Source: Callorhinus ursinus (lineage: Eukaryota > Chordata > Mammalia > Carnivora > Otariidae). Taken from it: DNA of 64,000 bases. The stretch is taken from assembly GCF_003265705.1 (NCBI RefSeq), contig NW_020312788.1, forward strand, positions 5,684,301 through 5,748,300. The letters are read 5' to 3'. Under the pieces are notes generated by a model, which ran no database searches, was not told the origin of the DNA, and worked only from the letters and a program-made list of their open reading frames with translations. Positions 47,391 to 60,235 of this stretch are shown one piece after another. Both the position numbers and the translations under genes were made by a program. Each line of letters begins with the position of its first letter. Position 1 is the first letter of the stretch.

Positions 47391-49045
47391 CAAAAGTATT
47401 ATCTACTAGTGTATTGATACAACATTCCACCTTAAACTTATTTTGTTTTTTGGCCCAGCCCTTCAGAGCATATGTTCTGTGAAGTTATCACTTGGTCAAA
47501 TTCTTCTAAATTTGGGATAATATTATAATCTACATTTGGAATTACCAGTTAAAGCACTTTTCTTTCTTGCCTTCTATCCAATCTGAATTTTAAACAAAAC
47601 TTGATATTTATTTAAATATAACCTTAAGTTATATTTATTACTCTGCATATTTCTTTTCTTACAAAGGAATTTTTTTATAGTCAAATATTATAAATTTTGT
47701 GGCATTAAATGTTGCAGTTGATTATTTAAAGTTAAATTTTATTTTAAGCCAATTTCACTTTTAAGTATCTTTCTATGCCCTATTACTTTCATTTATGCAT
47801 TTCTGAAATTATTAACACTTTCTAGTTTTTGAACAGATTGGAGACCCAGTTATAAACACAGAGGATCGTTTTAAGTCCCACTAACATATTCAGTAAGGCC
47901 ATTCCAGACAAATATTACAAGGTCAAACCTAGAACTAAACCAGTATCGTTTGAGAAAAAGGCTAATGAGTAGAAAGCAATTTTGACTAGATTTTTAAGCT
48001 TCTTATATATTTCAAGGAATCCTGAAGTGTCCTTCTTCAGAACAGAGTCAATAAAAACAATTTATATCCACTGAAACTCCATAGTAAATGCAATGGAAAT
48101 AAACCTCCTGCTTACAAAAATTTTTAGAAAAAAGTGTATAGAATCCAAGTGGAAACTAAACCTCCCTGGAAAAATCTTCAAAAAGGTATAAGATGACGCT
48201 TATATTGTCGATTCCATTTGGGCAGTTGCCTTGTTGTGCACATAAGCTTATCTGATGACAAATTTCATGATTAATTTCAATATAAAAACCCTGCTTTTGT
48301 TTGAGTCTGGTCATCAGTGAAACAAAGAAAAACTCTTCTCTGGCAATGCACTGGCCCAGCTTCAACTAGTAGGAAATACGAGAAAATGTAGTATAAGGCA
48401 CTGCTTTTAAAGAAGAAAGCAATGAGGCTAAAAACAGAATGAGAGCCAACAATCACAGCATGTCTCCTAGGGTGAAGAGCTAATTTAATGATGCTCTTTC
48501 ACAAGTAAATAGTTTTCATTCATGCTTTAATTAATCAGATTAATGTAAGCACTATTTGGATGGAATAAATGTTTGTCTTTTCCATTCTTGTGTGTTATGA
48601 TTTGCTTATTGGTATCTCAGCTCTATTTCAGATAGCTTAGAGGAATAATTCTGCTTATTCAAGCATGCTGGCAGAGCTGGTTCCAACAAGAAATATCTCT
48701 ACATTCAGAGTATGGCTCAAAGGTATCTGCAGAAAAAATACCATTTCTATTCAATCAAGCAAGAACATTTGTCCCAAAGTAATGAATCAAAAAAACTAAT
48801 CTCTTATATGGCCCAGATTGCATGTTCTAAATGACTTTTTTCTTATACCATGATATTCTTTATGGTAGAACACCTCCACCATCTCTCTGTATTTCCTCGT
48901 TAGGGTTGGCTTAAGAGTCACCTCTTTCTGACCCATCCTGACTACCTTGGCCCACGTTGGCTTCCTTCTTTAAACAATGCATTTTTTTTTTTTGCATTGA
49001 TTCTGACAACAATAGGATGAGTATAGGGTCAACACGTTGATGTGT
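47391..49045. other. Unassigned DNA
   Basis: AT-rich, with no gene or repeat recognised apart from a possible L2 scrap near 48880-48970. Confidence 0.45.
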
Positions 49046-49049
49046 GCTA

Positions 49050-49262
49050 AGGCTAAAAAAGAATGTGGGCTTTGGAGCAAGATAGTGCTTGGATGAAATC
49101 TCAGTTCAAATATTTACTAGGTCTGTGACTCTGGACACTTTACTTAACCTTTTTAGTATCAGTTAACTCCTCTGTGATACTCATCTATAAGGTTGTAAGT
49201 AAAAAAAAAAAATGTAGCATACCTAGAACACAATAGATATTCCATAAATGTCATTGTAGTTT
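49050..49262 (+). mobile_element. MIR SINE, ancient
   Basis: 'gggctttggagcaagatagt', 'tctcagttcaaatatttact' and 'cataaatgtcattgtag' are in MIR order. A run of A's lies at 49201-49212. Confidence 0.75.
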
Positions 49263-49727
49263 CTATACAAATGACATCATAGACTATGGCTATATATTAA
49301 ATATATATATTAAATATTCCCAAATGGCCCTTCTGAAATATTAACAGATTCATTTACTTGTTTCTTGTTTAAAAAACTAATATTTGAACCCTAAAACAAA
49401 ATATAGGAAAAGCAAAGTTTGCCATACCCTCACTCTTCTTTGATCCATACAATTTCACTGTCATGTCCCAGCCTCTCTCTTTGCCCTCAATAGGACCACT
49501 TTCCTCATTCAGGCACTCAATCCTTCCCTCATTGTTCACTTGCTTCCTAAAGAACCAATCAAAAAGGTGGTTTCTAAGAACTCAGACTCATAGTTTGTGA
49601 TAACTGAAGAACTGCTCTTCAGGTGATTTTCTTTTTAAACAGTTAAATCTTTATAGAACAGTCTGTTTCATGAATAAGGAATTTAGACACCACACAAAAA
49701 ACATGGTGATATATACAGATGAGATTA

Positions 49728-49750
49728 AACACATACACACACACACACTA
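49728..49750. repeat. Short (CA)n
   Basis: About ten CA units with one 'ta' interruption. Confidence 0.85.
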
Positions 49751-49889
49751 TATCTAGATCTAAATGTATACCTTATTAGTTCTCATTGTGCCTTAATCCT
49801 AAGTAAGGCAGAGGCAACAGAAAGGAAAGAAGAATAGAAAAGAGAGATATTAAAAACATACTGCACAGCATTTAAAAACAAGTTAAGAC

Positions 49890-51455
49890 AAGGGTATCAA
49901 GAAAATTCATTGATCTTTTCAACAAATGGTGCTGGGTCTATTGACTATCCACGTATAAATGAATGAAGTTGGATCACTTCCTTACACCATGAAGGAAAAT
50001 TAACTCAAAATATATCATAAACCTAAATTTAAGAGCTAAAATTATAAAACCCTTAGAAGAAAACACAGAAGTAAATTTTCATTACCTTGGGTTAGGCAAT
50101 GATTTCTTCGCTACAACACAAAAGGCACATGTAACAAAAGGAAAATTTAGGGTGCCTGGGTGGCTCAGTTGGTTAAGCGACTGCCTTCGGCTCAGGTCAT
50201 GATCTTGGAGTCCCGGAATCGAGTCCCACATCGGGCTCCCTGCTCAGCAGGGAGTCTGCTTCTCCCTCTGACCCTCTTCCCTCTCGTGCTCTCTATCTCT
50301 CATTCTCTCTCTCTCACATAAATAAATAAAGTCTTTAAAAAAAAGTTAAAAAAATAAACTATTAAAAAAAGGAAAATTTAAAAATTCAACTTCATCAAAA
50401 TTAAAAACCTTTGTCTTTCAAAGATCACCATCAAGAAAATGAAAAGAAAACCCACAGAATGGAAGAAAATATTTGAAAATCATATATCTGATAAGGAACT
50501 TGTATCCAGAATATATAAAGAACTTTAACAACTTGACAATTAAAACAAAAAACAAACCAAGCAACAATAAGAAAACCTCCACTTCCAAAATGGGCACTGG
50601 GCAAAGGATTTTTACAGATATTTCTCCAATGAAAATATATAAATGGTCAATAAGTACAGGAAAAGATGTTCAACATCATTGATTATTAGGGAAATGCAAA
50701 TCAAAACCATAATGAAATACCACTTCACACTCACTAGGATAGCTACAATAACAATAAAAAAAAACCAAATAGACAAATGTTGGTGAAGATATGGAGAAAT
50801 TGAAAACTTCCATGTGCTAATGGTCAGGTCAGATGGTTTTAGAAAACAATTTGGCAGTTCCTCAAAAAGTTCAAAATAGATGTACCATGATCCAGCCATT
50901 CCATTCCTAAATATACTAGAGAAAACTTTGTATACCATACAAAATCTTGTACATGAATGCTAATCACAGAATTATTCATAAGAGCCAAAAAGTGGAAACA
51001 ATTCAAAAAGTCCACAAACTGATGAGTGGATAGTCAAAATGTGGTAAATCTCTATAATAGACTATTACATGACAATTAAAATGAATGAAATACTAATACA
51101 TGCTATACGATAGATGAATCTTGAAATCATTATGCTAAGTGAAAGAAGCCAGTCACAAAAGACCATTTAATGTGTGATTCCATTTATATGAAACATCCAG
51201 AATAAGTAAATTGATAAAGACAGAAAGTAGGTTAGCAGTTGCATAGGGCTGGAGATGTAGGGGCAGAGGACTGGGGAAAATGGAAAGTGACTGCTACTGA
51301 ATACAGGGTTTCTTGTTGGGGTGGTAAAGATGTTCTAAAATTGATTGTGATGATAGTTGCACAATTCTTTGAATATAATAAAAACCATTACAATGTACAT
51401 TTTAAGTGAGTGAATTGTATGGCATGCAAATTATTTCTCAATAAAGCTGTTTAAA
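49890..51455 (+). mobile_element. Mid-age L1 LINE, 5'-truncated, split by a SINE
   Basis: Sense L1 from the ORF2 C-terminal region to the 3' end. 'caacaaatggtgctgggtct' near 49920 and 'tgttggtgaagatatggaga' near 50780 mark the ORF2 end. The 3' UTR has 'tgactgctactgaatacagg', 'gatagttgcacaattctttg' and a terminal 'ttatttctcaataaagctg' near 51450, typical of L1MA/L1MB elements. Many stops. Confidence 0.85.
50150..50366 (+). mobile_element. Can-SINE, full length, with extended tail, nested in L1
   Basis: Arctoid-type copy very similar to the one at 767-961, with a long compound A-rich tail to 50366. A perfect 14-bp target-site duplication, aaaaggaaaattta, lies at 50136-50149 and 50367-50380. 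Confidence 0.96.
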
Positions 51456-52985
51456 AATCAAATCCAGTGCTGGGGAAGGAATACATATGAGGAATAAGTT
51501 TAGGGTGCCTCTGTTTCTGGCTTAGAAGGATAAAGACCTGACACCAAAAACTACCAAGGTAGGAGAAAAGTCACTGAGATAAATGTTTTCACCAAAGACA
51601 ACAGGGAGTAAAATTCTACGGAAAAAGAAGTCAAGAGTGCAAAATAACAGAAATATCAAGTAACATAAGAACAGGAATATGTCCTTACATTTAGTAATTA
51701 TAAGACAATGGTGACCACAAGGAAATTGGTTTCTGAGGAGTGGTAGGGGTGAAATCAAATTGCAATAGTCAAGAATTAAACAAGGACTTGACTGGCCATT
51801 TTGCTATCTCTCCTAGACTGAGAGATCACACATCAAACATGACACCTAGATGACACTTAATCTTCTTTCCTTCTCACCCAAACTTAGTATCTTTGTTCCT
51901 CTTCTTCTGCCACATTGCACACAGATGTCAAGAATTTAGAGGCCTTTCTTTCTATACCCTTATCCCAATATGCATTCACAATCTTCAACTTAGAACCTGA
52001 TCATAAATCCTGGCTCCAAGAATTTTAGGGTGCATGCCACCCACGTCTGGCATTGGGGATGTGTAGAAGCCCTGAGCAGAGAGGACTGTGGCATAAGATG
52101 AACAAATCACTGAAGCTTCGTTTTAATCCAAGTCTTAAAAGATGAGATGTTAGAGGGACAGGGAGAGGAGAATGTAGAGATTATGAGTTTACTACATGAC
52201 AAACTAGACCTCAAAATATCTCAATATGCTTGGAAAATAAGTTAAACCTTACAAAAACAAAAGAAAACAGAATGGTCAATAGAGTTAAATATACAGTTTT
52301 GGTCTTGGATATAATAAAGTCTAACTTTAGCTTTAGGATGAGGTGGATTGGTTTTAATAAAATTGCATCTGAAAAAGAAAAATCTAGCATCTGGCTGCTT
52401 AGAATAAATTTTCAAACTAAAACATTATAGTGATCATTCTCTTCGGCTCTCTATATATCACTTTGTTATTATGCAAAGCAAATTTAATTTAGCTAATAAA
52501 ACGAAAACTCCCAGGGGAATATTTCAGATGAAATGACAAATGGGGAAACACCCTAAGAATTGCAATTTCTACATACGAGTATGTTTTTATTGTTTTTAAT
52601 CAGAGGTACAGCAAGACGTAGGAAGATATTGCTTAACTGTAATAGAATGTGGCTAAAAATTTACCTGAATTTGGGCTAGGGAGAGGGACTGTCCCTTATT
52701 TGGGTCTTCAACTGCCACAAACATATTCCCTGCAAGATATCATCTTTCATAGAAGTATTTCCAGGGAATGTAATTTTAGTGGCTTTTAGATGTCACCACA
52801 AGACACCCTGTCTTCAGGATGTCTTCACCATCCTCTTCCTAGACTGACCAACAGTAGAAAACTCTATAAGGGATACTTGCTGTACCTGCCACTCTGCACA
52901 TATCACCTCATCTTCTTATGTCTGCACCCCAATTTTTCTGTAGAGATCTTTCCTGCCCAAATTTTTGGTACTTAGACTTTGTAAA
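51456..52985. other. Unassigned DNA
   Basis: No gene or repeat family recognised. Confidence 0.5.
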
Positions 52986-52989
52986 GATC

Positions 52990-53340
52990 CTGTATTCTTC
53001 TGGACACCAAGCCTGGCTCAAGATTGGACATGAATATCAATCAGAGCCAGTGGATTGAAATATCAAAGTTTTGGAACTGCTTGAAGAGAGGGACACTTCC
53101 TTTTTAACCGGACTAGAGTTGTTTGGATGTAAATCTGGAGCTCCTGGAGGCCATCTTGGCATAAAAGAGGAGACTATAACCTAAAGCCAACAGTGGAAAA
53201 AGAAAAGGAGAGAGCTGGAACAGAGATTGGGCCCAGGCAATTTCATTTGATCCCCTGGGTACAGGCTTGCCTCAAGTCATAGCACCTTCTGGACTTTCCA
53301 ATTCTCTGAGCCATAAAGTCTTTTTGCTTAAGCCAATTAT
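52990..53340 (+). mobile_element. Probable MaLR-type LTR remnant
   Basis: 'atcagagccagtggattgaa', 'aaatctggagctcctggagg', 'ccatcttggcataaaagagg' and the end 'tctttttgcttaagccaatt' follow the order of an ancient mammalian LTR of the MLT1/MaLR kind. No retroviral coding sequence adjoins it. Confidence 0.45.
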
Positions 53341-54560
53341 GCGTGTTCTCTCACTTAAAGCCAAATAATCCTGACTGATTTTTACATCACCACTTCTAAA
53401 ATGCCTGTTTCTTGGCAGGCAAAAGAAAACTGGACAGTCTTTTTTATAGCCAGCTAAGGACCCTACATAAAAATAAATCATAAATTCAGGCTGGCTTACC
53501 AAACATCTTTTCTTTCCAAATGATATTGATTATTAATGTGATTGACTTAAATCTGTGTAAAACACATAAATGGAATAGCACAATATTAGAGAAACCTTTT
53601 TATTTGCAAGTGCTCTGGGAAAACATTATCAGATATGTGATAGCTCTCAGAAAGTAGTTTCAGTTATAGCACTTGAAATTCTTGTACTCAATTACAAATT
53701 TGGTTTATTAAATGGAAATCTCATTTTATTTGCTTTTACCATGCACTGGGCTTTGCTTTTGCTAATGCTTAGGACACAGCCTGTGAATTAAGCTTTAAGG
53801 AAAATGTCATCTATGCTTCCTTCAATCGACCTCCATATTCAAAATGGAATGAAGACTGTCCAATAGACATTATCTACATGTAATGCCTTCAACTTGTGAA
53901 AAAGACATGCCAGACAACCTTGCTTTGTCACATTTATTTCCCCCAAGTTTATGACTTATAAAATGAAGTCTTTCAATGCTTTCTTTATTAGCGGCTAGCT
54001 TGCTATTCTGTAGTAACACATAGAATTGTAGGACTCAGGTTTCTAGAAGGTATTTAATATTTCTCTCTAGTTAAGATTGTGTGTGTGTGTTTGTATGTGT
54101 ATAATTGGAGTTTGTCTACAACTTGAATCATTAGTCTCTCTCCATGTCACCAACCCATCATAATTGGAACAGACTTTTTTTCTGGAAGATCTTTTCTGTC
54201 TAGCTTATTAGGGGTGATCAAGAACTTAATTGACTTAACTGACTGTATGCTTTTAGTTCTGTCAAACTCTGGGGTTTGGAGGTGGGACTTTTGGAGATGA
54301 GAACTCTGCTTTATGAGTATGGCTGTCTTTTCCTGGTGAGTTTATCTACTTTTTGTTTAATACTCTTTACCACTCAATTACTAAAAACTATCAAGTAGTT
54401 TAAGAAGTAAAATATACTTCCTTAATCTTTATTTGTTCTTAAAGTCATTGCTAGAAGTCCAGGAATTTGTAGGACAAATTTCTAATTAGTGAAAAAAAAT
54501 TGCTCATGCTACTCCATCTTAAAAAAAGTGAACTGCATTATTGGCAGTTATCCTTTATGT
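53341..54560. other. Unassigned DNA with short (TG)n
   Basis: A short (TG) run lies near 54078-54100. No gene or repeat family recognised. Confidence 0.5.
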
Positions 54561-55609
54561 CATGCCGCTTGTCAGTGATGATATAAACAATGCTAGGACA
54601 ATTAATTTACAAGAACACTCTGCAAACAGAAGAACACAACAAGGACAGAATTATTGGAGTGTCTAATCAATTTTGCTGGTGAAAAGTTTGGTGGATTATG
54701 AAGATATTGGAAAATAAGTGAAACGCTGAGGCTTTATACAGATACAACAGCTCAATACAAAGGATTTGGAGATGAAATGGATGTGGATTAAACAGAGTAG
54801 GTGAATCAAAATGTTTAAATTGGAAATTTCAACTGAAGAAATAAATGCAATGCTATATTCCAAAGAAGGTGCCAGACATCCATATCTGAATGAAGTTTCA
54901 CGACTCTTACAACCTTATACCTCAAGGAAACAAAATTTGGTCTGTGGAAATTACAGGGGATTTTTGAAGAAAATTATCTTTGAAACTCCTACTGATTAGT
55001 TTCTAAAACACCCTCTAGCAAGAGAGAAAGATGGAGGTAACCCCAACTTCACTTCAAGCATAGTTACAGGCATTTCAACAGAATCAACCAAGGAGCTTGA
55101 TACAAGTCCCCAGCGTTTAATCAGGCATAGTGCACAGAAAAATCTAAAATGCTGCTTTGCAAATGTTCTTGCAAAGCATGAAAAGTGGTTTCTGCACTGG
55201 AATTGGAGCCTATCTACAGAAATTGTTAGAAAAAAAAAGTAAGAGTTTCCACATGGTAGAGACAGTTAATGTAGAATCAGTTTTAAACCTTTTCAATTGC
55301 TCACCTGAAAAGGCAATGAGATATGGACAAATAATCTGCATGAAGTGAGTCACCAAATAAACAGGAGCCAAGGAAGCAGCACTTTCCAGGGGAAGAAACA
55401 TGCTTTGTCCTTGTGAAGGGAAGGGTAGTCAAATATTCTCAAATATTTGAGATCAAGAATCAGTCTTGAAAGAAGGAACCACCTCTAACCTTTTGGCAAT
55501 TCCTGAGATGATGAGATGTTGAAGCTGTCTTACAGCCTTATCAGCCAAGTAAGAACTTTCCTTCCACTTTCCATCTCTCCCATCTTTAATCAAAGAGTGG
55601 CATGCTGAA

Positions 55610-56293
55610 ATGTCCACAATAGCCAAATTGTGGAAAAAGCCAAGATGTCCATCGACAGATGAATGGATAAAGAAGATGTGGTAGATATACACAATGGAAT
55701 ATTATGCAGCCATCAAAAGGAATGAGATCTTGCCATTTGCAACGACGTGGATGGAACTGGAGGGTGTTATGCTGAGTGAAATAAGTCAATCAGAGAAAGA
55801 CATGTATCATATGACCTCACTGATATGAGGAATTCTTAATATCAGGAAACAAACTGAGGGTTGCTGGAGTGGTGGGGGGTGGGAGGGATTGGGTGGCTGG
55901 GTGATAGACATTGGGGAGGTTATGTGCTATGGTGAGCACTGTGAATTGTACAAGACTGATGAATCACGGATCTGTACTTCTGAAACAAATAATGCAATAT
56001 ATGTTAAGAAAAAAAAAGAAGAAGAAGATAGCAGGAGGGGAAGAATGAAGGGGAGTAAGTCAGAGGGGGAGACAAACCATGAGAGACGATGGACTCTGAA
56101 AAACAAACTGAGGGTTCTAGAGGGGAGGAGGGTGGGGGGATGGGTTAGCCTGGTGATGGGTATTAAAGAGGGCACATTCTGCGTGGAGCACTGGGTGTTA
56201 TGCACAAACAATGAATCATGGAACACTACATCAAAAACTAATGATGTAATGTATGGTGATTAACATAACAATAAAAAATTATTAAAAAAAATA
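55610..56293 (+). mobile_element. 5'-truncated L1 with long-form 3' UTR and internal deletion
   Basis: Begins inside the ORF2 C-terminus ('agatgtccatcgacagatga'), runs through the 3' UTR and ends in an A-rich tail. A perfect 12-bp target-site duplication, tggcatgctgaa, lies at 55598-55609 and 56294-56305. After 'actgatatgaggaattct' the sequence jumps to 'aatatcaggaaacaaactga', so a piece present in the copy at 11.7 kb is missing. The 3' UTR carries both the first module and a single second module, unlike the copy at 11.9 kb, which stops after the first. Confidence 0.94.
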
Positions 56294-56551
56294 TGGCATG
56301 CTGAAGAGGAGGGGAAAAAGGACTGCATTCCTGTTTCCACCAGAGAAGGAGAAAGTTTTAAGTTTAAATCAAGTTCAAAGTGGATCTAGATACACATAGT
56401 GAATTGAGAATATGTTCATTACAAAATGACACTACAAGATTTTAAATTACTTAAAAGTGACCAAAAAAATTATTGGGCATGTCCAAGATTTGAACCATGA
56501 ACAGAGGAAGAAATTCTTCCACTCTATATCTTTTTTAAAAACATTGAAGAT

Positions 56552-56756
56552 GGGGCACCTGGGTGGCTAAGTAAGTCAGTTAAGCATCTGCCTTCAGCTC
56601 AGGTCATGACTGCAGGGTCCTGAGATAAAGCTTCACATCAGGCTCCCTGCTCAGTGGGGAGTCTGCTTCTCCCTCTCCCTCTGCTGTTCCCCCTGCTTGT
56701 GCTCTCTTAATTGCATGCTCTCTCTCTCAAAATAAATAAATAAAATCTTTAAATAA
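56552..56756 (+). mobile_element. Can-SINE, full length
   Basis: Head 'ggggcacctgggtggctaag', CT segment and AAATAAAT tail. The 9-bp target-site duplication attgaagat lies at 56543-56551 and 56757-56765. Confidence 0.94.
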
Positions 56757-56840
56757 ATTGAAGATAAAAATGCAGCTGTCTTTGATATTATATGTTGTGA
56801 ACCTTGGCTGTTCAATGTATATTTTGGCTATGAGTATTCT

Positions 56841-57939
56841 GTAAACATATTGATGGTCTAGTATTTACAGTGTCACTATGTATATAAACATACTTATTTC
56901 TAAAACTCCTGAATGGAAGTTGTTGCATATAATTTGTTCAGGTCTTTTAGTAGCCACCTAGCTACCAATAGAATATTCATCTCATTTCAAAGGCTTCCAA
57001 ACAATGGAATAAGTAGGACTAACTTTTGGGGAATTAACAAAGAAGCAATAAAAAGCCATTGGAAGAGTCTAGAGGAATTTAGAGGGGTATGAAAAATCCA
57101 AATCTTAGTTTTCTTGATAGTATAGGAAGCTGAATTATCACATTAGATGTTGATTTTTCTAATGTTTTCTATGTGCATATAAGAGGAAGAAATAATACAG
57201 TGGAAAGAAATCTTTACAAAAAGTTGAGTAAAAACATGTGTTTGAAAAATAAAGTTTGTGAAGAAATATAGTAGTTGACAGTTTAAAAACCATACTGTCC
57301 TTCTATTTATCTTGCCAACAATCCTGTGAAAGAGGTAAGACCAGAAAAATTACTACACTTACAGATGATCTCAGGGCTGATCCTGAGATTTTCGCTGGTG
57401 CTCCTGGTAATTCATTCTCACTATTCATGAATCTGGTTGGTTATAAGGTAGGACCTGCAGGAGTACACCATGTGCAGACAGCCTGTCTAAGAAGAAAGGC
57501 AGCATAGAAGAAACTGAGTCAAAGATGGAGGGAAAGATTCCAGATACCATCATTTCAGGACATGGACCTAGATGTGCCCACAGCACCTCTAACTCCTACA
57601 ATTTTTAGTTCATGACCTTGTTATTGTCCCTTTTGTCTTGAGTTCTTTTAAACAGGGGTTCTGTCACTTACAATCCACAGAGCTCTAAAATGCACATGGT
57701 GGCAATATAGCCCATGATTTCCTTTGACAGAGTTTTCTAGAAGCACCCGTTAATACACTTCACAGAGATCATTCTGTGTAAGGTGACTGACTTCAGGACA
57801 TTTACACATTTTAAAGCCTGCTATCCCATTTTTGAAGCCATTTCTATTTAACATAAAAAAAAGGAATGATTTTTCTCTGAACAGCAATTCCAGTCAGATG
57901 TCCCTAGCACTTGTGCATACCTCCATCTTCAGATGTGTG
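56841..57939. other. Unassigned DNA, possible MIR scrap
   Basis: 57298-57380 has a MIR-like 'caacaatcctgtgaaagagg' stretch. Nothing else recognised. Confidence 0.45.
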
Positions 57940-57944
57940 TCATG

Positions 57945-58065
57945 TTAAAACTGCTGTGCTGTCAGTCTCCCTCCCTTGTCTGCAAGCTCCTTGAGGTCAA
58001 GGCCAGGTTTTATTCTTACTCGTGTTCCACCATCAAGTAGAATGAGTGGCATATTCGGTATTCCT
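57945..58065 (+). mobile_element. L2 LINE 3' terminus
   Basis: 'tctgcaagctccttgaggtc' followed by 'aaggccaggttttattctta' is the diverged L2 end. Confidence 0.5.
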
Positions 58066-58384
58066 AAAACATCAAAATTACTGTTGCAAATAATTCCTTA
58101 AGCTTCGAAGGTGAGGTTCCCTCTCTCAAGGTACTCTTTAACAGTGATATTACATATTATATTCTTTACATAAAACACCCTGAACATGTCTTTGATCTAT
58201 TATAATAATCAAATAGCACAGATGAATGACGTGATTCTTATCTTGATGTTTCCATTCCTAAGAGAGAGAGATAATCTGGCTCTACATTCATTATTATTTA
58301 TGTTTACAAACCTACCCAGATCAAGTGACCCACAGTCTTGCTTTAACATGCTGCTACTTCCTCTGCTGTGTTCTTAAACCTGCA

Positions 58385-58419
<35 letters not shown>

Positions 58420-59794
58420 ATAGGCTAGATGGAGTAAATTAGTAGTATCTACCTGAAGGCTGGGAAACTGACACTCTTAAAACAGTGAGAATAAATCAAC
58501 AACTAATATTTATCCAAGTGCTTACAATTGTCCAGCCTAGGCAGAGCACCTGCCTTGGTGTTAACCAGCATTTAACTACTGTGTTAAGTGGCTTCCAAGC
58601 CCTACTTACTGCCAGGAATTATTTTAGAATCTAAAGTCTGTGTTTGCATCATCAGTCCTCCTATTTGGCTCCCTCCTGAGCCTCCCAGAGCCGTGCCCAC
58701 CCACCCACTCAGCAAGGCTGCCTGGCACAGGAGCAAAGCACTGTGCTAAGTCCATTTATGTCCCGCAGGACAGCCCACCCTCATTCCACCTGCTCTACCT
58801 GAGACTGAACAATCGGATCCAGGTGTGCAGTGACCCATAGCAACAGGGAGCAAAGCCAGCGCCACCTGTCTTGCTGATTAACAGAAGGAAAGATTTTTCT
58901 AGAAGACTACATATTGCCAATTTGGGTAAAATTAATGTCTCTACCTGGAGGAACACTTTGCAAGGGAAGTAAAGTTACTATTATTTTCCAGATAGAGATT
59001 TAAAAAAAACAACAACAGCTAGTGTTGCTAGACATAACCTATTGCAAGAAAAATAGGTATGCAGTTGTCCTCCAAAAAATTTTAAAACATACTTAGTGTT
59101 AGCTATCAAAGGGGAGATTAAGAATTGTTGGGATCTATCCATACAATTGAGTAGATCTATGGTAAATTACAGTTTCTCTCCACAGAACCAAACTTTGTAT
59201 GCTTAAAGTTACTTCTTTGTCTTTCTGTTCTCCAGGCTTAAACACTATTAGCATAATTAACATTTCCCTACAGGATTTGTACTCTGTTAACAATTGTGTG
59301 TGCTACCCTTTTCATTTGGGTCAACCTTGAGAATCATTATATGTAAACTCTGTATCCTCCATTTTTAAATCTGTCTCCATACTTAGCAATTAAAAATTTC
59401 TGATATGAGCACTCCTGTTGTCTGTGGTTTTTAATTTTACAACTTTTTTTCCAAGTTCCTTAATTAGGTCTCAGATGAGAAATGCTGCAGCATTACAAAA
59501 TGCATTACCTATTTTGTTGTCAAAGAAATAATCATTTCTTCAGAGATATCTGATTGTAATTTATGATTTTGTCCCACTCATTTCCATAATTTAAAACATA
59601 AACTGTTGTGTACAGGGGACAACATTAGAAAATTTAGAGATTACAAAGATAAGTAAGATATTTATGCTTCCATGAAACTTAAAATTTACTAGGTGATTTA
59701 GATATTTAACAATTATAATACATGCTTATACATAATAAATGCAAAAAGAGAGCAAACCAGTTCTTCTTCCAAATCCTTTACTATAAGAATCAAA
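58066..59794. other. Unassigned DNA
   Basis: No gene or repeat family recognised except the AAAT repeat at 58384-58422. 58640-58860 is GC-richer than its surroundings but has no exon-like borders that I can defend. Confidence 0.45.
58384..58422. repeat. (AAAT)n microsatellite
   Basis: About ten perfect AAAT units. No SINE body is attached. Confidence 0.95.
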
Positions 59795-59799
59795 GCTCA

Positions 59800-60025
59800 G
59801 GGGCACCTGGGGTGGCTCAGTTGGTTAAGCATCTGACTCTTGATTTTGCCTAAGGTCATGATCTCAGGATGATGAGATGGAGCCCTGCTTCAGGCTTTTT
59901 GCTGGCGTGGAGCCTGTTTAGGATTCTCTCCCTCTCCCTCTGCCCCTCCCTTCCCTGCACACGCACACTCTCTCTCTGTCTCTCTGTCTCTCTCTCTCTC
60001 TCTCTCCAAAAAAAAAAAAAAAAAG
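59800..60025 (+). mobile_element. Can-SINE, older form with long (CT)n
   Basis: Head 'ggggcacctggggtggctca' with one inserted g, a body of the 'ctgactcttgattttgcc' type, a (CT)n run at about 59967-60006 and an A16 tail. A clear target-site duplication was not found. The body variant marks it as older than the copies at 767 and 50150. Confidence 0.92.
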
Positions 60026-60034
60026 TCAACGCTG

Positions 60035-60235
60035 TAACTTTGACATTCTATTCCAAATTTACTAGCTGTGTAATCTTGGTCAAGTTACTTGACCTCTTGG
60101 AGCCTCAATTTCTACATCTTTAAAATTAAAATGAAGGCAACACCTACACTTACCACATAGAGTTATGAGGATTAAATGAAAATAATACATGTGAAGCACT
60201 TAACACAATACCAGTCACCGTGCCCACTAAAAATG
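60035..60235 (+). mobile_element. MIR SINE, ancient
   Basis: 'ttactagctgtgtaatcttg', 'gtcaagttacttgacctctt', 'gagcctcaatttctacatct' and 'ggattaaatgaaaataatac' form a clear and almost complete MIR. Confidence 0.88.

Larger units (their letters stand above)
54780..56840 (+). pseudogene. Decayed intronless coding-like sequence, unidentified
   Basis: From 54787 to about 55242 one frame runs for about 150 codons with a single stop (TAG at 54997-54999). It then shifts at an A9 run near 55235 and continues to 55345 (KSKSFHMVETVNVESVLNLF), with scattered stops to 55597. After the L1 at 55610-56293 a coding-like frame resumes (CIPVSTREGESFKFKS), and after the Can-SINE it continues (AAVFDIICCEPWLFNVYFGY) to about 56835. 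Composition is ordinary mixed protein, not repeat-driven. No introns are visible, which suggests a processed pseudogene, but no poly-A tail or target-site duplication was found. I do not recognise the parent. An old unlisted repeat ORF is the alternative. Confidence 0.35.

Noticed and set aside
58640..58840. GC-richer frame at 58.6 kb as a coding exon
   Set aside because: The frame opens from an ATG in ordinary sequence, is proline-rich by composition, and lacks a convincing acceptor and donor pair.
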